Below, piece by piece: positions 45,279 through 55,279 of a stretch of DNA of 64,000 nt; the first letter of the stretch is position 1; each line of letters starts with the position of its first letter. The notes below the pieces were generated by a model, which was given only the letters and a program-made list of their open reading frames with translations, made no database searches and was not told the DNA's origin. Both the position numbers and the translations under genes were made by a program. Source of the DNA: Larix kaempferi (Eukaryota; Streptophyta; Pinopsida; Pinales; Pinaceae). The stretch covers positions 8,316,501 through 8,380,500 of the forward strand of contig BSBM01000592.1 of the NCBI GenBank assembly GCA_027924585.1, written 5' to 3'.

Positions 45279-45595
45279 GAGTATCAACCTGATACTCACC
45301 ATACATCATCCTGATGTACATGATCATCCTGATCATCATCATAGCATCGTCCTGATGCATATCATCCAGAGTATCATCCTGATACTCATCACACATGATC
45401 ATCCTGATCATAGTCACTGCATCGTCCTGATGCATGTCATCCAGAGCATCGTCCTGATACTCATCACACATGATCATCCTGATCATCGTCACTGCATTGT
45501 CCTGATGCATATCATCATACATGATCCAACTGATCATACAAAGCATCCAACTGATGCATATACAAAGCAAGAACTGGAGCATCGTCCTGATGCTC
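45279..45595. repeat. Array of 13 hairpins with a shared loop in E4
   Basis: Stem-loops built on ATC-(A/G)TCC-TGAT: GAGTATCA/TGATACTC 45279-45297 and 45369-45387; TACATCA/TGATGTA 45302-45318; ATGATCA/TGATCAT 45320-45336, 45395-45411 and 45470-45486; GCATC/GATGC 45344-45358, 45419-45433, 45494-45508 (one wobble) and 45543-45557; GAGCATC/GATACTC (one mismatch) 45444-45462; ATGATC/GATCAT 45521-45537; GAGCATC/GATGCTC 45577-45595. Outer stem bases change between units but remain complementary. Confidence 0.9.
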
Positions 45596-45676
45596 ATCAC
45601 ACAGCGCTTACATCCACAGCCATGGGGAGGATCCTCCTCTCACCATGCTTGGAATGGCTCCTACAAATGTGTCCCA

Positions 45677-46440
45677 TCACTTCTTCCTCAAAGTATCTTC
45701 AATCTGAAGAACACCAAGCCTCTCTCTGAAGTACTCAAACTTCACTCTGGCTAGTGGTTTCGTCAACACATCTGCAACCTGCTCATTCGTCGCAACATAT
45801 AGGAGCTTCACTGCTCCTCTCTGCACCATATCCCTGATATAGTGATATTTGATCTCAATGTGCTTCGACCTGTCATGGAACACCGGGTTCTCAGACAGCT
45901 TCACACAACTCTGGTTGTCACAAAAGATACCAGTAGCATCCAACGGGAGATCAAATAACTCAGACAGTAGCTTCCTAAGCCATACTGCCTCACATCTAGC
46001 CGAACAAGCTGCGACATACTCTGCTTCGGCTGTACTCAGTGCTACGCAGGATTGCTTCCTGCTAAACCAAGAGATCACACTTGATCCCATACTGAAGCAG
46101 CACCCATAAGTGCTCTTCCTATCTGCAGCACTGCTTGCGCAATCTGAATCAACATAACCCTCCAGGTTAAACTTTTGATTCGCCTCATACTTGAGCCCAT
46201 AATCAACCGTACCCTTCAGGTACCTCAGAATATGCTTTACAGCAACCAGGTGAACACTTCTCGGATCCGTCAGGAACTGGCTCAATGTGTTCACCGCAAA
46301 GCAAATATCCGGTCTCGTGTTCGTCAGGTACATCAAGGACCCAATCATCTGACGATACACAGTGACATCAACCGGCTCAGATGAAGCATCACACAGAAAC
46401 TTCAGGTTTGATGCCATAGGTGTGGCCATGGCCTTGCATA
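45677..46440 (-). pseudogene. E4 RT end and RNase H
   Basis: Antisense, continuous from KAMATPMASNLKFLCDASSE through RQMIGSLMYLTNTRPDICFA, YVDSDCASSAADRKSTYGCC, SRKQSCVALSTAEAEYVAAC and CDNQSCVKLSENPVFHDRSK to VADVLTKPLARVKFEYFRER and a stop at 45677. RNase H is complete with its acidic residues. Joined to the upstream RT by a frameshifting deletion of about 11 codons near 46440. Confidence 0.9.
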
Positions 46441-47155
46441 CTTCCCTTGTCCAAGGAAGATTCCATCTGCACTCTGCCACACCTCCATACCTAGAAAGTA
46501 GTGCATCATCCCCAAGTCCTTCATCTCGAACTCGGCAGCAAGCTTCCTCTTGGTGTTGGCAATCAATCCATCCTCACCTGTAACAAACAGGTCATCCACA
46601 TACAGCAGTAGTATCACAAGATTGCCTTCCTCAACCTTGTAGTAAAGGTTGGAATCTGCTTTACTCTTAGTAAAGCCCAAACTGGATAGGAAACTGTCCA
46701 TCCTACCATACCAAGTCCTGGGAGCTTGTTTCAAGCCATATAAGGCTTTCTTCAACTTGCACACATATGACTCCCTGTCATGTGTCTCAAAACCAAGTGG
46801 CTGCTCCACATACACTTCCTCTTCAACTACACCATTCAAGAAAACTGTCTTGACATCCATCTGGTGTATCTTCCACTTCATGACTACAGCCAAAGCAAGT
46901 ACTGTTATGATGGAAGTGTATCTGGCTACAGGAGCAAACGTCTCTTCATAATCTATTCCCTCTTTCTAAGAGAAGCCACGAGCTACAAACCTTGCTTTGT
47001 ATTTCTCTATGCTGCCATCTGCAGCATGCTTGATCTTATAGATCCACTTGGAAGTCACAACAGACTTCCCTTCTAGTCTCGGGACCACATCCCAGACATC
47101 ATTCTTCATGATCGACTGGTATTCTTCGATCATGGCATTCTTCCATTACTGCATC
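46441..47155 (-). pseudogene. E4 reverse transcriptase, main part
   Basis: Antisense: NDVWDVVPRLEGKSVVTSKW, KYKARFVARGFS then a stop (CAA to TAG) before KEGIDYEETFAPVARYTS, MDVKTVFLNGVVEEEVYVEQ, KALYGLKQAPRTWYGRMDSF, YVDD (46591-46602) and MHYFLGMEVWQS, ending at GQGKYA where a deletion shifts frame. Upstream of 47155 homology to Copia stops abruptly. Confidence 0.88.
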
Positions 47156-48591
47156 CCGGATCTTGGGAACTTCAGATTCTTCAATATCTTTAATAGATAG
47201 TTTTCTTTAACTTCGTTGCTGGAACAAATGTTGTTGTCCTTCTTTTGTAGGTGATTGTACACGATCTTTCCTACAAGTCAAATTCAATTGCATGATTAGA
47301 AACTTCTCATAGTTTTCAAAAACAAATTCTTACACATAAGTACATATGTCATACAATCATGCAATTATCTTAGCCAATGCTTCAATACAACATTTATCCA
47401 TATCCCGTATTCACACGGTAACTTTCTAGATGCCTTCCATCTCTACCAGAACATTTGTTAAGAGTGTGCACAACTCCCAACATGTTAGCAAAGAGGTTTC
47501 ATTCTAGATAAGTAGCAATGGAATGTTGTACAGTACCATAGGCCACTTACCCATTACTTGTATATTAGTAGTATCTTGTTCATTAATGTAACTTTTCTAA
47601 TATGCATCTAGGAACATAAGTATGTACATGACTGGACAACATCATTTAAGTAATCATATAATAAATGACAATTCAAATACTTATCTTTGTTTATTTGTAG
47701 GGTGGACTCCCTCTTGATCTTTGCTTCCTGGAGTGCTCCCTCTTGATCTTTGCTTCCTTGCAAGAACTTTTGGAGTGTGCTCCCTCTTGATCTTTGTTTC
47801 CTGGATTACCTGTCTTTGAACTTATATCCATCCTGGATCACTATGCATGCTTAAGTGTGCACTAGTGTCATCCTCAAGATCTCATACATAATCATACATG
47901 CATTGGTAATAAGCTTTAGTATTCAAGGTTTCAGGGAAGACTTCTTTTACTCATGCATATTCTTATTTGACCATAGAACCCTTCTAGTTAGTCATATCAT
48001 CAATCAAAGTAGAAACATAATATGCATAAACCCTTGATTACTAAAACTTCTAACTTTCAAGAATAATCATTATCATTTATACAAAAGTATAAGATCCTAA
48101 CACAAGGTAGGATTCTAACTTGATATAGGAAAAACATACCTGGTTATCATGTTTGCTAGTTATGTCTAACATACCCAAACAATGTCTTCTTGTTCTCTTC
48201 AATGACTTGTGCTTAGTAACCTGCATAACTCATAAGTTAACCATTGTAGAACCAAATTATACATACCTCGTAAGTAGAGCTTCTATGTGATCCATGAGTC
48301 TTTGTCTTCATGTCACCACGGTCATATGTTCTTGATCTAGAACTTGACTTGTACCTTTCATGTTAGCGGACAACATCATCCTCATACAATACCATAGTGC
48401 ATTAGTACAATCATAAGTGTCATAACCCTAATCAATGAATGTCTTCTATCATTCACATGCATTCATACTAGGGTGATGAGACAAGTCTAAGATTAATCAA
48501 GATTGTACTAACCTCAATAATATGAAGACAAACATATCATAAACTTAATCATGAACAGATTTCAAAAAACATACTTGTATCTCCTCAAGTC
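47156..48591. other. Non-Copia sequence replacing gag/protease/integrase in E4
   Basis: AT-rich, no recognised coding on either strand. Contains three copies of CTCCCTCTTGATCTTTG at 47708-47790 (TTTGCTTCCTGG between). Either an insertion accompanied by a deletion, or spacer sequence proper to a deleted E4 subfamily. Confidence 0.55.
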
Positions 48592-48716
48592 ATACCTGTC
48601 GAGATTGCTTGTAGCATTCTTATGTAAGGCCTTAGCCTCATCTCCCTTTGGAACTGGAACTTCTTCACCTATGCAGGTGTCAAATTCATTCTCTTCTAGG
48701 ATTAACCCAATCCACT
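48592..48716 (-). pseudogene. E4 gag N-terminal stub
   Basis: Antisense KSKWIGLILEENEFDTCIGE then EVPVPKGDEAKALHKNATSN, aligned with GLILEENELSKFVKEVVPDP of E3 gag. The rest of gag is missing. Confidence 0.65.
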
Positions 48717-48912
48717 TTGATTTGCTGAGACTGGATCTGGAGCTGGATTAGGGTTTGTCAGAGAAACCCTAAAAATTCAAACTTTGAATTTCAGACTTAT
48801 GAATGGATGGAAAGATGTGCCTTGTTGAGCTGATCAAGTTGGTTTACTTCAATTTTGAAAACTGCAAAATTTGACCCCTCAAAATTGCCTTTGAAACTTC
48901 AGGATCTTCTGG

Positions 48913-49242
48913 ATAGGATCCTGAACTAGGGTTTGATAAAGCCTGGTCTTTTTCCCAACCAAAAGGTTCGATCTTGTGTTCTAAACTTCGATTTTCTTGA
49001 GGAGCTTCCAGCCGTGGTCACAGATTTAAAAAATTCCAACTTTTGCAGAAGCCCTAATTTTCCACCTTTCCGATCAAAATCCCGAACTAGGGTTTGATCA
49101 AGCTCGACCTTCTGCCCAACCAAAAAATTCGATCTTGGTCTCTAAATTTTGATTTTGATGAGGAGTATTCAGCCGTGGTCTCTGATTCCAAAAATTCCAA
49201 CTTTCTCCGAAGACCTAAATTCCCACAGCAATGACAAGCCAA
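48913..49242. repeat. 165-bp tandem duplication in the E4 leader
   Basis: Two units beginning GATCCTGAACTAGGGTTTGA (48913) and ATCCCGAACTAGGGTTTGAT (49078), each with AAAAxTTCGATCTTG and CAGCCGTGGTC. Confidence 0.85.
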
Positions 49243-49891
49243 GAATGAAGGTGCTCAGAATCCAATTCTGTTTTGACAGAAATATGCACCTTATTGTTTC
49301 TGGTACATCTCTTAAATTTCGGATCCATAGGGTCTGAAACTTCTTCTTGTGGTAGCCTGACCTGTCATCTTTCCAACCCCACAGATTTGACCTCAAATGG
49401 ATTCTCTGAGAGAGAGTTATGTCAAGTGTCGCAACGTGACCTGTTTATGGGATAAAATAAGAGAGCGAACTTTTACGGAATGCCATGTGTCACTGTTTCC
49501 ACTTCGGCTTCTGAAAAGTAGACCCGTGAAAGTACAGTCCATGCCCTACCTGTCACTTTTTACGAAATTTCATTTGGAGCTTCCTAGCCCAAGTTGTGAC
49601 CTTTTTGCCTAGGTCACCTGTTTATGACTGAGATCTGGAAGAGGCAGAAACCCTAGATTGTACTGATCATAAAATAGAAAGTACAGCGAATTAGATGTTG
49701 TGCTTCGGACACAAGGTACATGGGGATGTGATCTACGACCTGTGAAATTTTCAGAACCTGAACCTTCACCAAAATAGATTTATAGTGAAAGTGCCACGAT
49801 GACTGGTTTTTACTATATCAAGCCCTAGCTTCCAATTTGTCGCAAGTGCAACAAGTCTCATAAATGCCATAACATGCCTTCCTTCAGGCTA

Positions 49892-49903
49892 GCTCTGATA
49901 CCA
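49892..49903 (-). other. Primer binding site of E4
   Basis: Antisense TGGTATCAGAGC next to the 5' LTR, the initiator-Met type. Confidence 0.9.
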
Positions 49904-50542
49904 TGTTAGTTTTTCAACATTTAATTCAATAGATCTAGGATCATAACTGAAAGAACAAGTTGTTCAACATATCAAGCATAAGAGACAAGAGACAAGAGAC
50001 ACAAAACATTTTACCGGGGGAAAACCAAGAAGGTGAAAAACCCCGCAACTTTCTCAGAGATAGAATAAGCATCAATACAAGGATCACCATGATCAAACCC
50101 AAGAGATATATATCTTCAGCAGCATGCTCCTCCTCCACTTGTGCGCACCCTCCTCTTCTCTCACTAATGTGAAGTGAGTGAATAATAGAATGTGTAAAAT
50201 GAGAGAGACACACTCTCTATTTATACACTAACTTTCACTTGACCTTTACTCAACTAGGTCGGCCTCAACTTAACCACTTAACATAAACTGACTCTGGGCC
50301 GACCCCACTAGGGTGGTCTAATAACCCTTTGACCCACACAACTCATACAGGGCCGACCCCAGCAAGGTGGTCTAATAACCCATCAAATATAAGTTGAGAC
50401 ACTTACAATAATACTTGCGACATTTGCAAATACAAATGACGACACTTCCAATCGGAGGAATAATACATCTCCGTTGGGGATACAATAAAGTACAAATGTA
50501 ATACATAGAAGAATATCTTCTGAAGTTACAAATACATCAACA
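49904..50542 (-). repeat. 5' LTR of E4, full length
   Basis: 639 bp, antisense TGTTGA...CTAACA, with TATAAATAGAGAG (near 50215) and a GGGTTTTTCACC...GGTTTTCCCCC stretch in R/U5. Followed on the right by target duplication GAATA (50543-50547). Confidence 0.92.
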
Positions 50543-50547
50543 GAATA

Positions 50548-50564
50548 TTCTTCGAAGTTACATA
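50548..50564 (-). repeat. Distal end of the E3 5' LTR
   Basis: TTCTTCGAAGTTACAT continues the E3 LTR interrupted at 44087; the expected final TAATTCAGCA is lost. Confidence 0.75.
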
Positions 50565-52197
50565 AACAACCTCTTAACTACTTAGTGGACCTTCTTTATT
50601 AAGGCCTCATTACATGTATTCATTAATAACTACCATAGTGGGCCTTATTTAATAATAACAACATAGTGGACCTAGTCTACTTTACATTGAATGGCGTCCA
50701 CTATTACTCTAATGGGCCCTGTTACAACAGGAACTAGTAGGTAAAGTTAAAGCCCCAAAGAACACGACTATCCCTACTGCAACCTAGAGGTGTTACCCAT
50801 TGTCACCTCGATAACCACCTCTCTGCAATTTTGGTCGTCTCTTCTCCAACTCGAGAGGGGCTTCCCTAGATAGGATTGCCAGGCTATGTCAATGGGAGGG
50901 ACAAGGTGATTTTGGAAGAGGTAGCCTTAGCAAAACTTGAGGTATTATGTTGTAGTATTGGTGATGGGAGGGTTATGAAAACTAGTGCCAATCCCCAAGG
51001 CATATGGAGTCAAGAGGAAACAAGATCAAATGAAAATATTAGGTAGAATTAGATCCCTTGTGGTGCCAACCAATAAACCCTAACAAGTTCAACTTGGATT
51101 ACGGAAATCACTAGGAGCTCCCTTGCAGTGGCAACTCAAAACTATGTTAATTAGAGTGTGTTCTATACAATGAATTATCATAGGTTTTTACTCATTAAAG
51201 ACCCCCGAACAATGTAATATTCATGCATAAAACAACAAGGAACATAGGAGAATCTTTACTCACAATCGTTCCAATGTGACAACACTGCCCTTCTATGACC
51301 CTAATAACAAGTTCTAGCTATTCCACATACCACTTTGCAACATAAAAGATGAGAACCAGAAACCACTTACAGATGGAGAAGAAAACCTTTATACTTCAAT
51401 TGTTCCATAAAGATATGACAATTAGGCTTCAAGGAGAAAGTGATCTCATAATCCAACCATGCCTTATGAATGAGAAGGCCAACCCTTATATAGGTTGTAG
51501 CCTTGTATGATTTTACACTAAAATATTAATTTATTCCTAGGCTGGAGTAAACAATGGCTAACCTCCACTACTTTCTAACCAATCCCTAACCAACTCTTAA
51601 CTAAATGCATGGTCAAAGCTGCATTTATAATGCATAAGATACATTGGGACCCCTTTTTGCTCTAATACTTCTTAACATTCCTAACAAACCAACTCAAAGT
51701 GGTTAGATCCAATTTATTCAAATAATAAAATAATGATGATTTTTTACCCAACTCACCCAAAAGTAGTTATGATAGGCAGTCTTTTCAAAGGTGCTTGGAC
51801 CAATGATCCTCCCCAAAGTGATGACTCTCTTAATCGAATAGGGGATGGCCCCTCCAACTGAATGATGAGCCCACCCCCAAATCCATGCGGGAAACATCCA
51901 ATGCATGAAAGAATGATAAAACGGATCCATAAGCAAGGAATTTCATGGAAGCGATCCAACCCCAAACCTTTGATACACAAAAAAGGTATATCTGAGCCAC
52001 ATAAACTCAAAGTGAATGGCCCCAGTCCAAGTGAAGAGCCTCGTCCTATCCATATGCTGATGAAACAATAACATGGCTCACGAACTAGGTTCCATGCCCA
52101 TTGACATAAAAATGTTGAGGATGGGTCAGATTTCCTCTCCATCCCGCAGCCTGCTAAGGGACGCAACGAATGTGCCCATGACCACAACAGTAGTCTC
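50565..52197. other. Intron DNA right of E3, with LTR-like antisense traces
   Basis: 50570-51060 may be U3 of the older LTR split by E3. An antisense TATA-like CCTATATAAGGGTTGG near 51490 suggests another LTR fragment. The antisense open frame 52271-51753 has no recognised domain and overlaps the IDH relic in a different frame. Confidence 0.35.
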
Positions 52198-52305
52198 GAT
52201 ATCATTATGATTAATGCCAGAGTATTTCTTAGCAACCTCATCGCAAGATTCCAAAGAAAGTCCATCAGCAAGCTTCATTATATTTGCTTTGTGCACTGCT
52301 GTCTC
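52198..52305 (-). pseudogene. NAD-dependent isocitrate dehydrogenase gene fragment
   Basis: Antisense codons give ETAVHKANIMKLADGLSLES then CDEVAKKYSGINHNDI. AVHKANIMKLADGL-LESC-EVAKKY is the conserved block of plant mitochondrial NAD-IDH subunits (regulatory type). Next the frame is lost: DYCC in another frame (about 52190) recalls the expected DNCC, and CCTCAACATTTTTATG and GGAACCTAGTT farther on recall the PN-YGNLV block, so a decayed continuation to about 52070 is likely. It lacks the rest of the gene. Captured fragment or pseudogene within the ELP6 intron; no carrier element identified. Confidence 0.65.
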
Positions 52306-54844
52306 CAAAAGTGATTTGTATTTGTATTTGTATCTTCTTTACTATGTCCAGCACAATGCTTGGATGACAAGAAAATGCTACAGGATGTCAATAACATGTG
52401 TAAAATTTGATTCGTGCTGCTACGACAAAAAACCTAGCTGACTGTAGGATGAAATATACTGAATGTAAATATCCCTGGCTGCATCCAGATAGCAAGATAA
52501 ATGGCAAATATGACTCTGCTGCTATAAATATAACAATTCGAAATCAGTGGTATAAACAGCTCGTATTTGATTAAACTCAAGTTGGCACTGACCCATTTGA
52601 TTCACCTGTGACAGCTTGCTAGAGTTACTTGAAAGAACTGAGTTTACCACTCTCTTAACACAGCCTATGAGAGGGGACAAGAGATGTTTCAGATAAGTTT
52701 ATTGCACATTATAAATCCTTTGTGTTAGATGCCATGTCTCCAGTTTTATTCTTTGAATTCATGTTAGTATAGCAGTTATCTTCATGATATTCCAGTAATG
52801 CACCAAAACTGCTTTTTTAGGGGTAAGGGAATCCTTCAACTGCCCAGATTGTGCCCAGATCCACCCAAAACTAAAGTTTGACCTGAGAAAAAGGCTGCCA
52901 TCTCTCCTGGGCTGTAGCTACAGGGGCATAGTGATCTCAAATGTTGATGGATTCCAATCTGTACAGAAGACTATTGTGATGAGTTTTGGAATCCAAGTTT
53001 CCAAAATCTTTAACATTGCTGGTTGATGAAGCAAATCCCTGATCAAAAGCACAAATTGAATCTGAATTTCATTGTTCTCCTCATTTCCTGTAGGCTGGTT
53101 TCACACAGAGAACTGCCTAGAATTGAAAGTTGGGGCTGCTGGAAAGTAAATCAAGTCTTCATACAGCACCCAGATCTGCTTGGAGTAATCACCGCTCTGC
53201 TGTTTTGAGGTCGGTCCAGAGTAATACAACAATGCCTCACTGCTGTTTTTTTATCCACAGAAAAATCTGAGACTGCCTCCAAGACTCTTCTGAAAAATTA
53301 AGTGAACACCCTATACAAATAGGGGGTAACAGGCTCTTCACATACCCATTGCATCACTTCCTAGATTAGGTGGGGAAACCTTTGTTGGATCCAGTTCGTT
53401 ATGAAGAAGTTGCCTTGCATTGATAACTCGATAGAGTTGTATGCTCCATTGTTAGGTGCTCTTCATTTTGGGGTGTCCATGATCTGGTCCACCATGGCTT
53501 GTTCAATGCACCGTGATTTAGCTCAGTTGTGGCCAATTGCTTTGCCACCTTTGATGTGTTTAGCAAAGATGGAAGTTATGGTCAAAGCAACTCCACATTA
53601 AAAACAAGGTGTAAACCAAGATAAGGTAGTTAAGTTTGAAAGCATTCGAAAGCATTCTCATCCATTGTCTTGGTGATGGTTTAAGGTCCATAGTGGAGTG
53701 GTCTGATCTTCTTGTGGGGATTTGTAAGTCACTCAAGTGTAACAACACCTTTTCACTGACCTTTTATAGGTGGAACCTTATGCTAATTGTGATGCTACTT
53801 ATACTTGGTGTTGTTTTTTTGCAAAATTTCATGCATGTGTCACTAGATGTGCTAGATCCATTCAAAAAAATTGGCAGCTTTATGTACCTCCTTATGAGCA
53901 TGGGAGGACTCTTCCTACGTTTATGCAATTGGTGAAGGCTACATTAATTGGGGCCAATGATGGAGCCCTAGGCACACCTAGAAAGTGCTACGACTGATAG
54001 AACTTTGAAGAGTTTTGTTGTACTTGTGTTGAACATGAGGAGACTTTCATCCCATGTACATGGATACTTGGAGTTGTGAAATTCTAAGCCATAGCAGATC
54101 TAAGAGCTGAGTTTTATAGGAACCAATTGAGTGTTCCAGTGCAGTCCACCTAAGTTAGCTGACTCTTGTGGGAAGTTGGAGCTCCGGATGCCACTGATTG
54201 TGGCCTCATGTGCACATTTCTGATTGACATGCATGACAAACTCACTATTGCGCCCTCCTTAGTCAGTTAACTGATTGTGACTTCAGTTAGCTGAGTTTAG
54301 ATTCAGTTCAGTTGAGTTTGAGTCTTTTGGAGCACTCCAATGGTGATAATCCCTATGCTAGACCAACTGAGGTTTTAATTCTCCTGTGTGATTCGAATTC
54401 TCTCCATTGTATCATCATTGTTCATTATACTGATTATTGGACCGTGTGACATTATTCTGCTCCTATCTAAGTTCTGCTGCACAATTATTTGTCAACTCAA
54501 TGTGTAAATGCAGCTAAACAAAATAAGAGGCAATCTAAACTGTATGTCAACTGATATAAACTGTATGTCAATTAAGATGTGCTTTAGGTTCATATTAGAT
54601 TGAACATTCTATAAAAGGATAAACTGCAAAGGCGCTGGACTTCGAAAAATCTTCTTAGCCAAATGTCTTTAATTGTTTTTTACCCTTAGCATTCTTTGTT
54701 ATATATTCCGCTCCTAGATACTGAATAAAAAAGTGAAATTCTTCATGAATACATCCTAGTAAAAGCAAGAGTTATATTTTTTGAAGCCACAACAAACTTT
54801 TTATTTTTTAATGTTTCAACATGTTTTCTTTTTCTGTTTTGCAG
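52306..54844. other. Right part of the giant intron
   Basis: A (TTTGTA)n run at about 52317-52335. Frames at 53401-53601 and 53770-53997 (sense) are open and fairly coherent (SIELYAPLLGALHFGVSMIW; FFAKFHACVTRCARSIQKNW) but unrecognised. A 3' splice site at 54830-54844 ends the intron. Confidence 0.45.
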
Positions 54845-54979
54845 TTGACAGTACTTCACAGGTCAAGCCATGAGGACATAAGCAACATAGGAAGTGGACC
54901 AAGAAACACACTTCATAATTTTCATTTTAGAGTTAAAGAAAATCAAGTGGAATATTTTTTGCCAGGAAAGCAGTTTTGA
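54845..54979 (+). CDS. ELP6: ELP6, last exon
   Basis: Preceded by a strong pyrimidine tract and TTTTGCAG. It encodes LTVLHRSSHEDISNIGSGPR, then NFHFRVKENQVEYFLPGKQF and TGA (54977-54979). HGQ at the end of the previous exon joins in frame to LTVL, the expected Elp6 C-terminal strand, which is the main evidence that this exon belongs to the gene 21.9 kb upstream. Confidence 0.85.
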   Translation: MTVLHRSSHEDISNIGSGPRNTLHNFHFRVKENQVEYFLPGKQF

Positions 54980-55279
54980 GAGTTCAAAAAGAGCTTTGCA
55001 TTGTGTTCAATGTTTACACAAACTAGAATTTAGATCGTCTCATTTCACTTGATGATATTCGTATATTACAATTTCAATCAACTTCAACAATTGTAAAATA
55101 GGCCACAAGTTCTGGATTTGTCGTTTCATATTTCATAATATTACCATATAGCTAGAAAATAATCAAAGTTTAGAGTGTTCTATTCCATTTTGTAAAATTA
55201 TTGTCTGAAAATATTGTAAAATGACTAGTTTTTAGAATTCTACATGTTTCAAGAAAAATTCAAAACGAATTTGGGTTTT
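54980..55279 (+). other. Probable ELP6 3' untranslated and flanking region
   Basis: Follows the ELP6 stop directly. No canonical AATAAA is seen close by; the transcript end cannot be placed. Confidence 0.4.

Larger units (their letters stand above)
44088..50542 (-). mobile_element. Ty1/Copia element E4, antisense, nested in the E3 5' LTR
   Basis: 3' LTR 44088-44421 (internally deleted), polypurine tract, arrays, RNase H and RT (45677-about 47155), then 1.4 kb of non-coding sequence replacing integrase, protease and most of gag, a gag N-terminal stub (48592-48716), a leader with a 165-bp duplication, primer site and 5' LTR 49904-50542. Target duplication GAATA. Its LTR shares the TAGGTCGGCCTCA and CACTTGAC blocks with E3, so the two families are related. 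It cannot transpose on its own. Confidence 0.9.
34291..50564 (-). mobile_element. Ty1/Copia element E3, antisense, with two later insertions
   Basis: 3' LTR 34291-34896, polypurine tract, tandem arrays, pol ending at 36015, gag-protease-integrase upstream to 39690, gag N terminus 42098-42474, primer site and 5' LTR 43528-44087 continuing at 50548. It was hit by a solo-LTR element in gag and by E4 in the 5' LTR, with target duplications that prove the order. Candidate target duplication AACAA at 34286-34290 and 50565-50569, but the right LTR end is degraded. Its own coding has few lesions: a stop in RT (37222), a frameshift near 38326, a stop near 36627, a 31-bp duplication in RNase H. It is younger-looking than E2. 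Confidence 0.9.
32943..54844 (+). other. ELP6: 21.9-kb last intron of ELP6 filled with nested transposons
   Basis: Starts GTATCGGG and ends TTTTCTGTTTTGCAG. Element E3, with E4 and a solo LTR inside it, accounts for 34291-50564, all in antisense to ELP6 except the solo LTR. The reading frame is unbroken across the intron. The neighbouring introns are only 94 and 182 bp. Confidence 0.8.

Noticed and set aside
45355-45729. Open frames on both strands over the E4 hairpin array
   Set aside because: Repeat-derived; His/Ile/Asp-rich peptides simply reflect the CATCCTGAT units.
51753-52271. 172-codon antisense open frame
   Set aside because: No recognisable domain, Trp/Cys/Leu-rich composition, and it overlaps the IDH fragment in a different frame.
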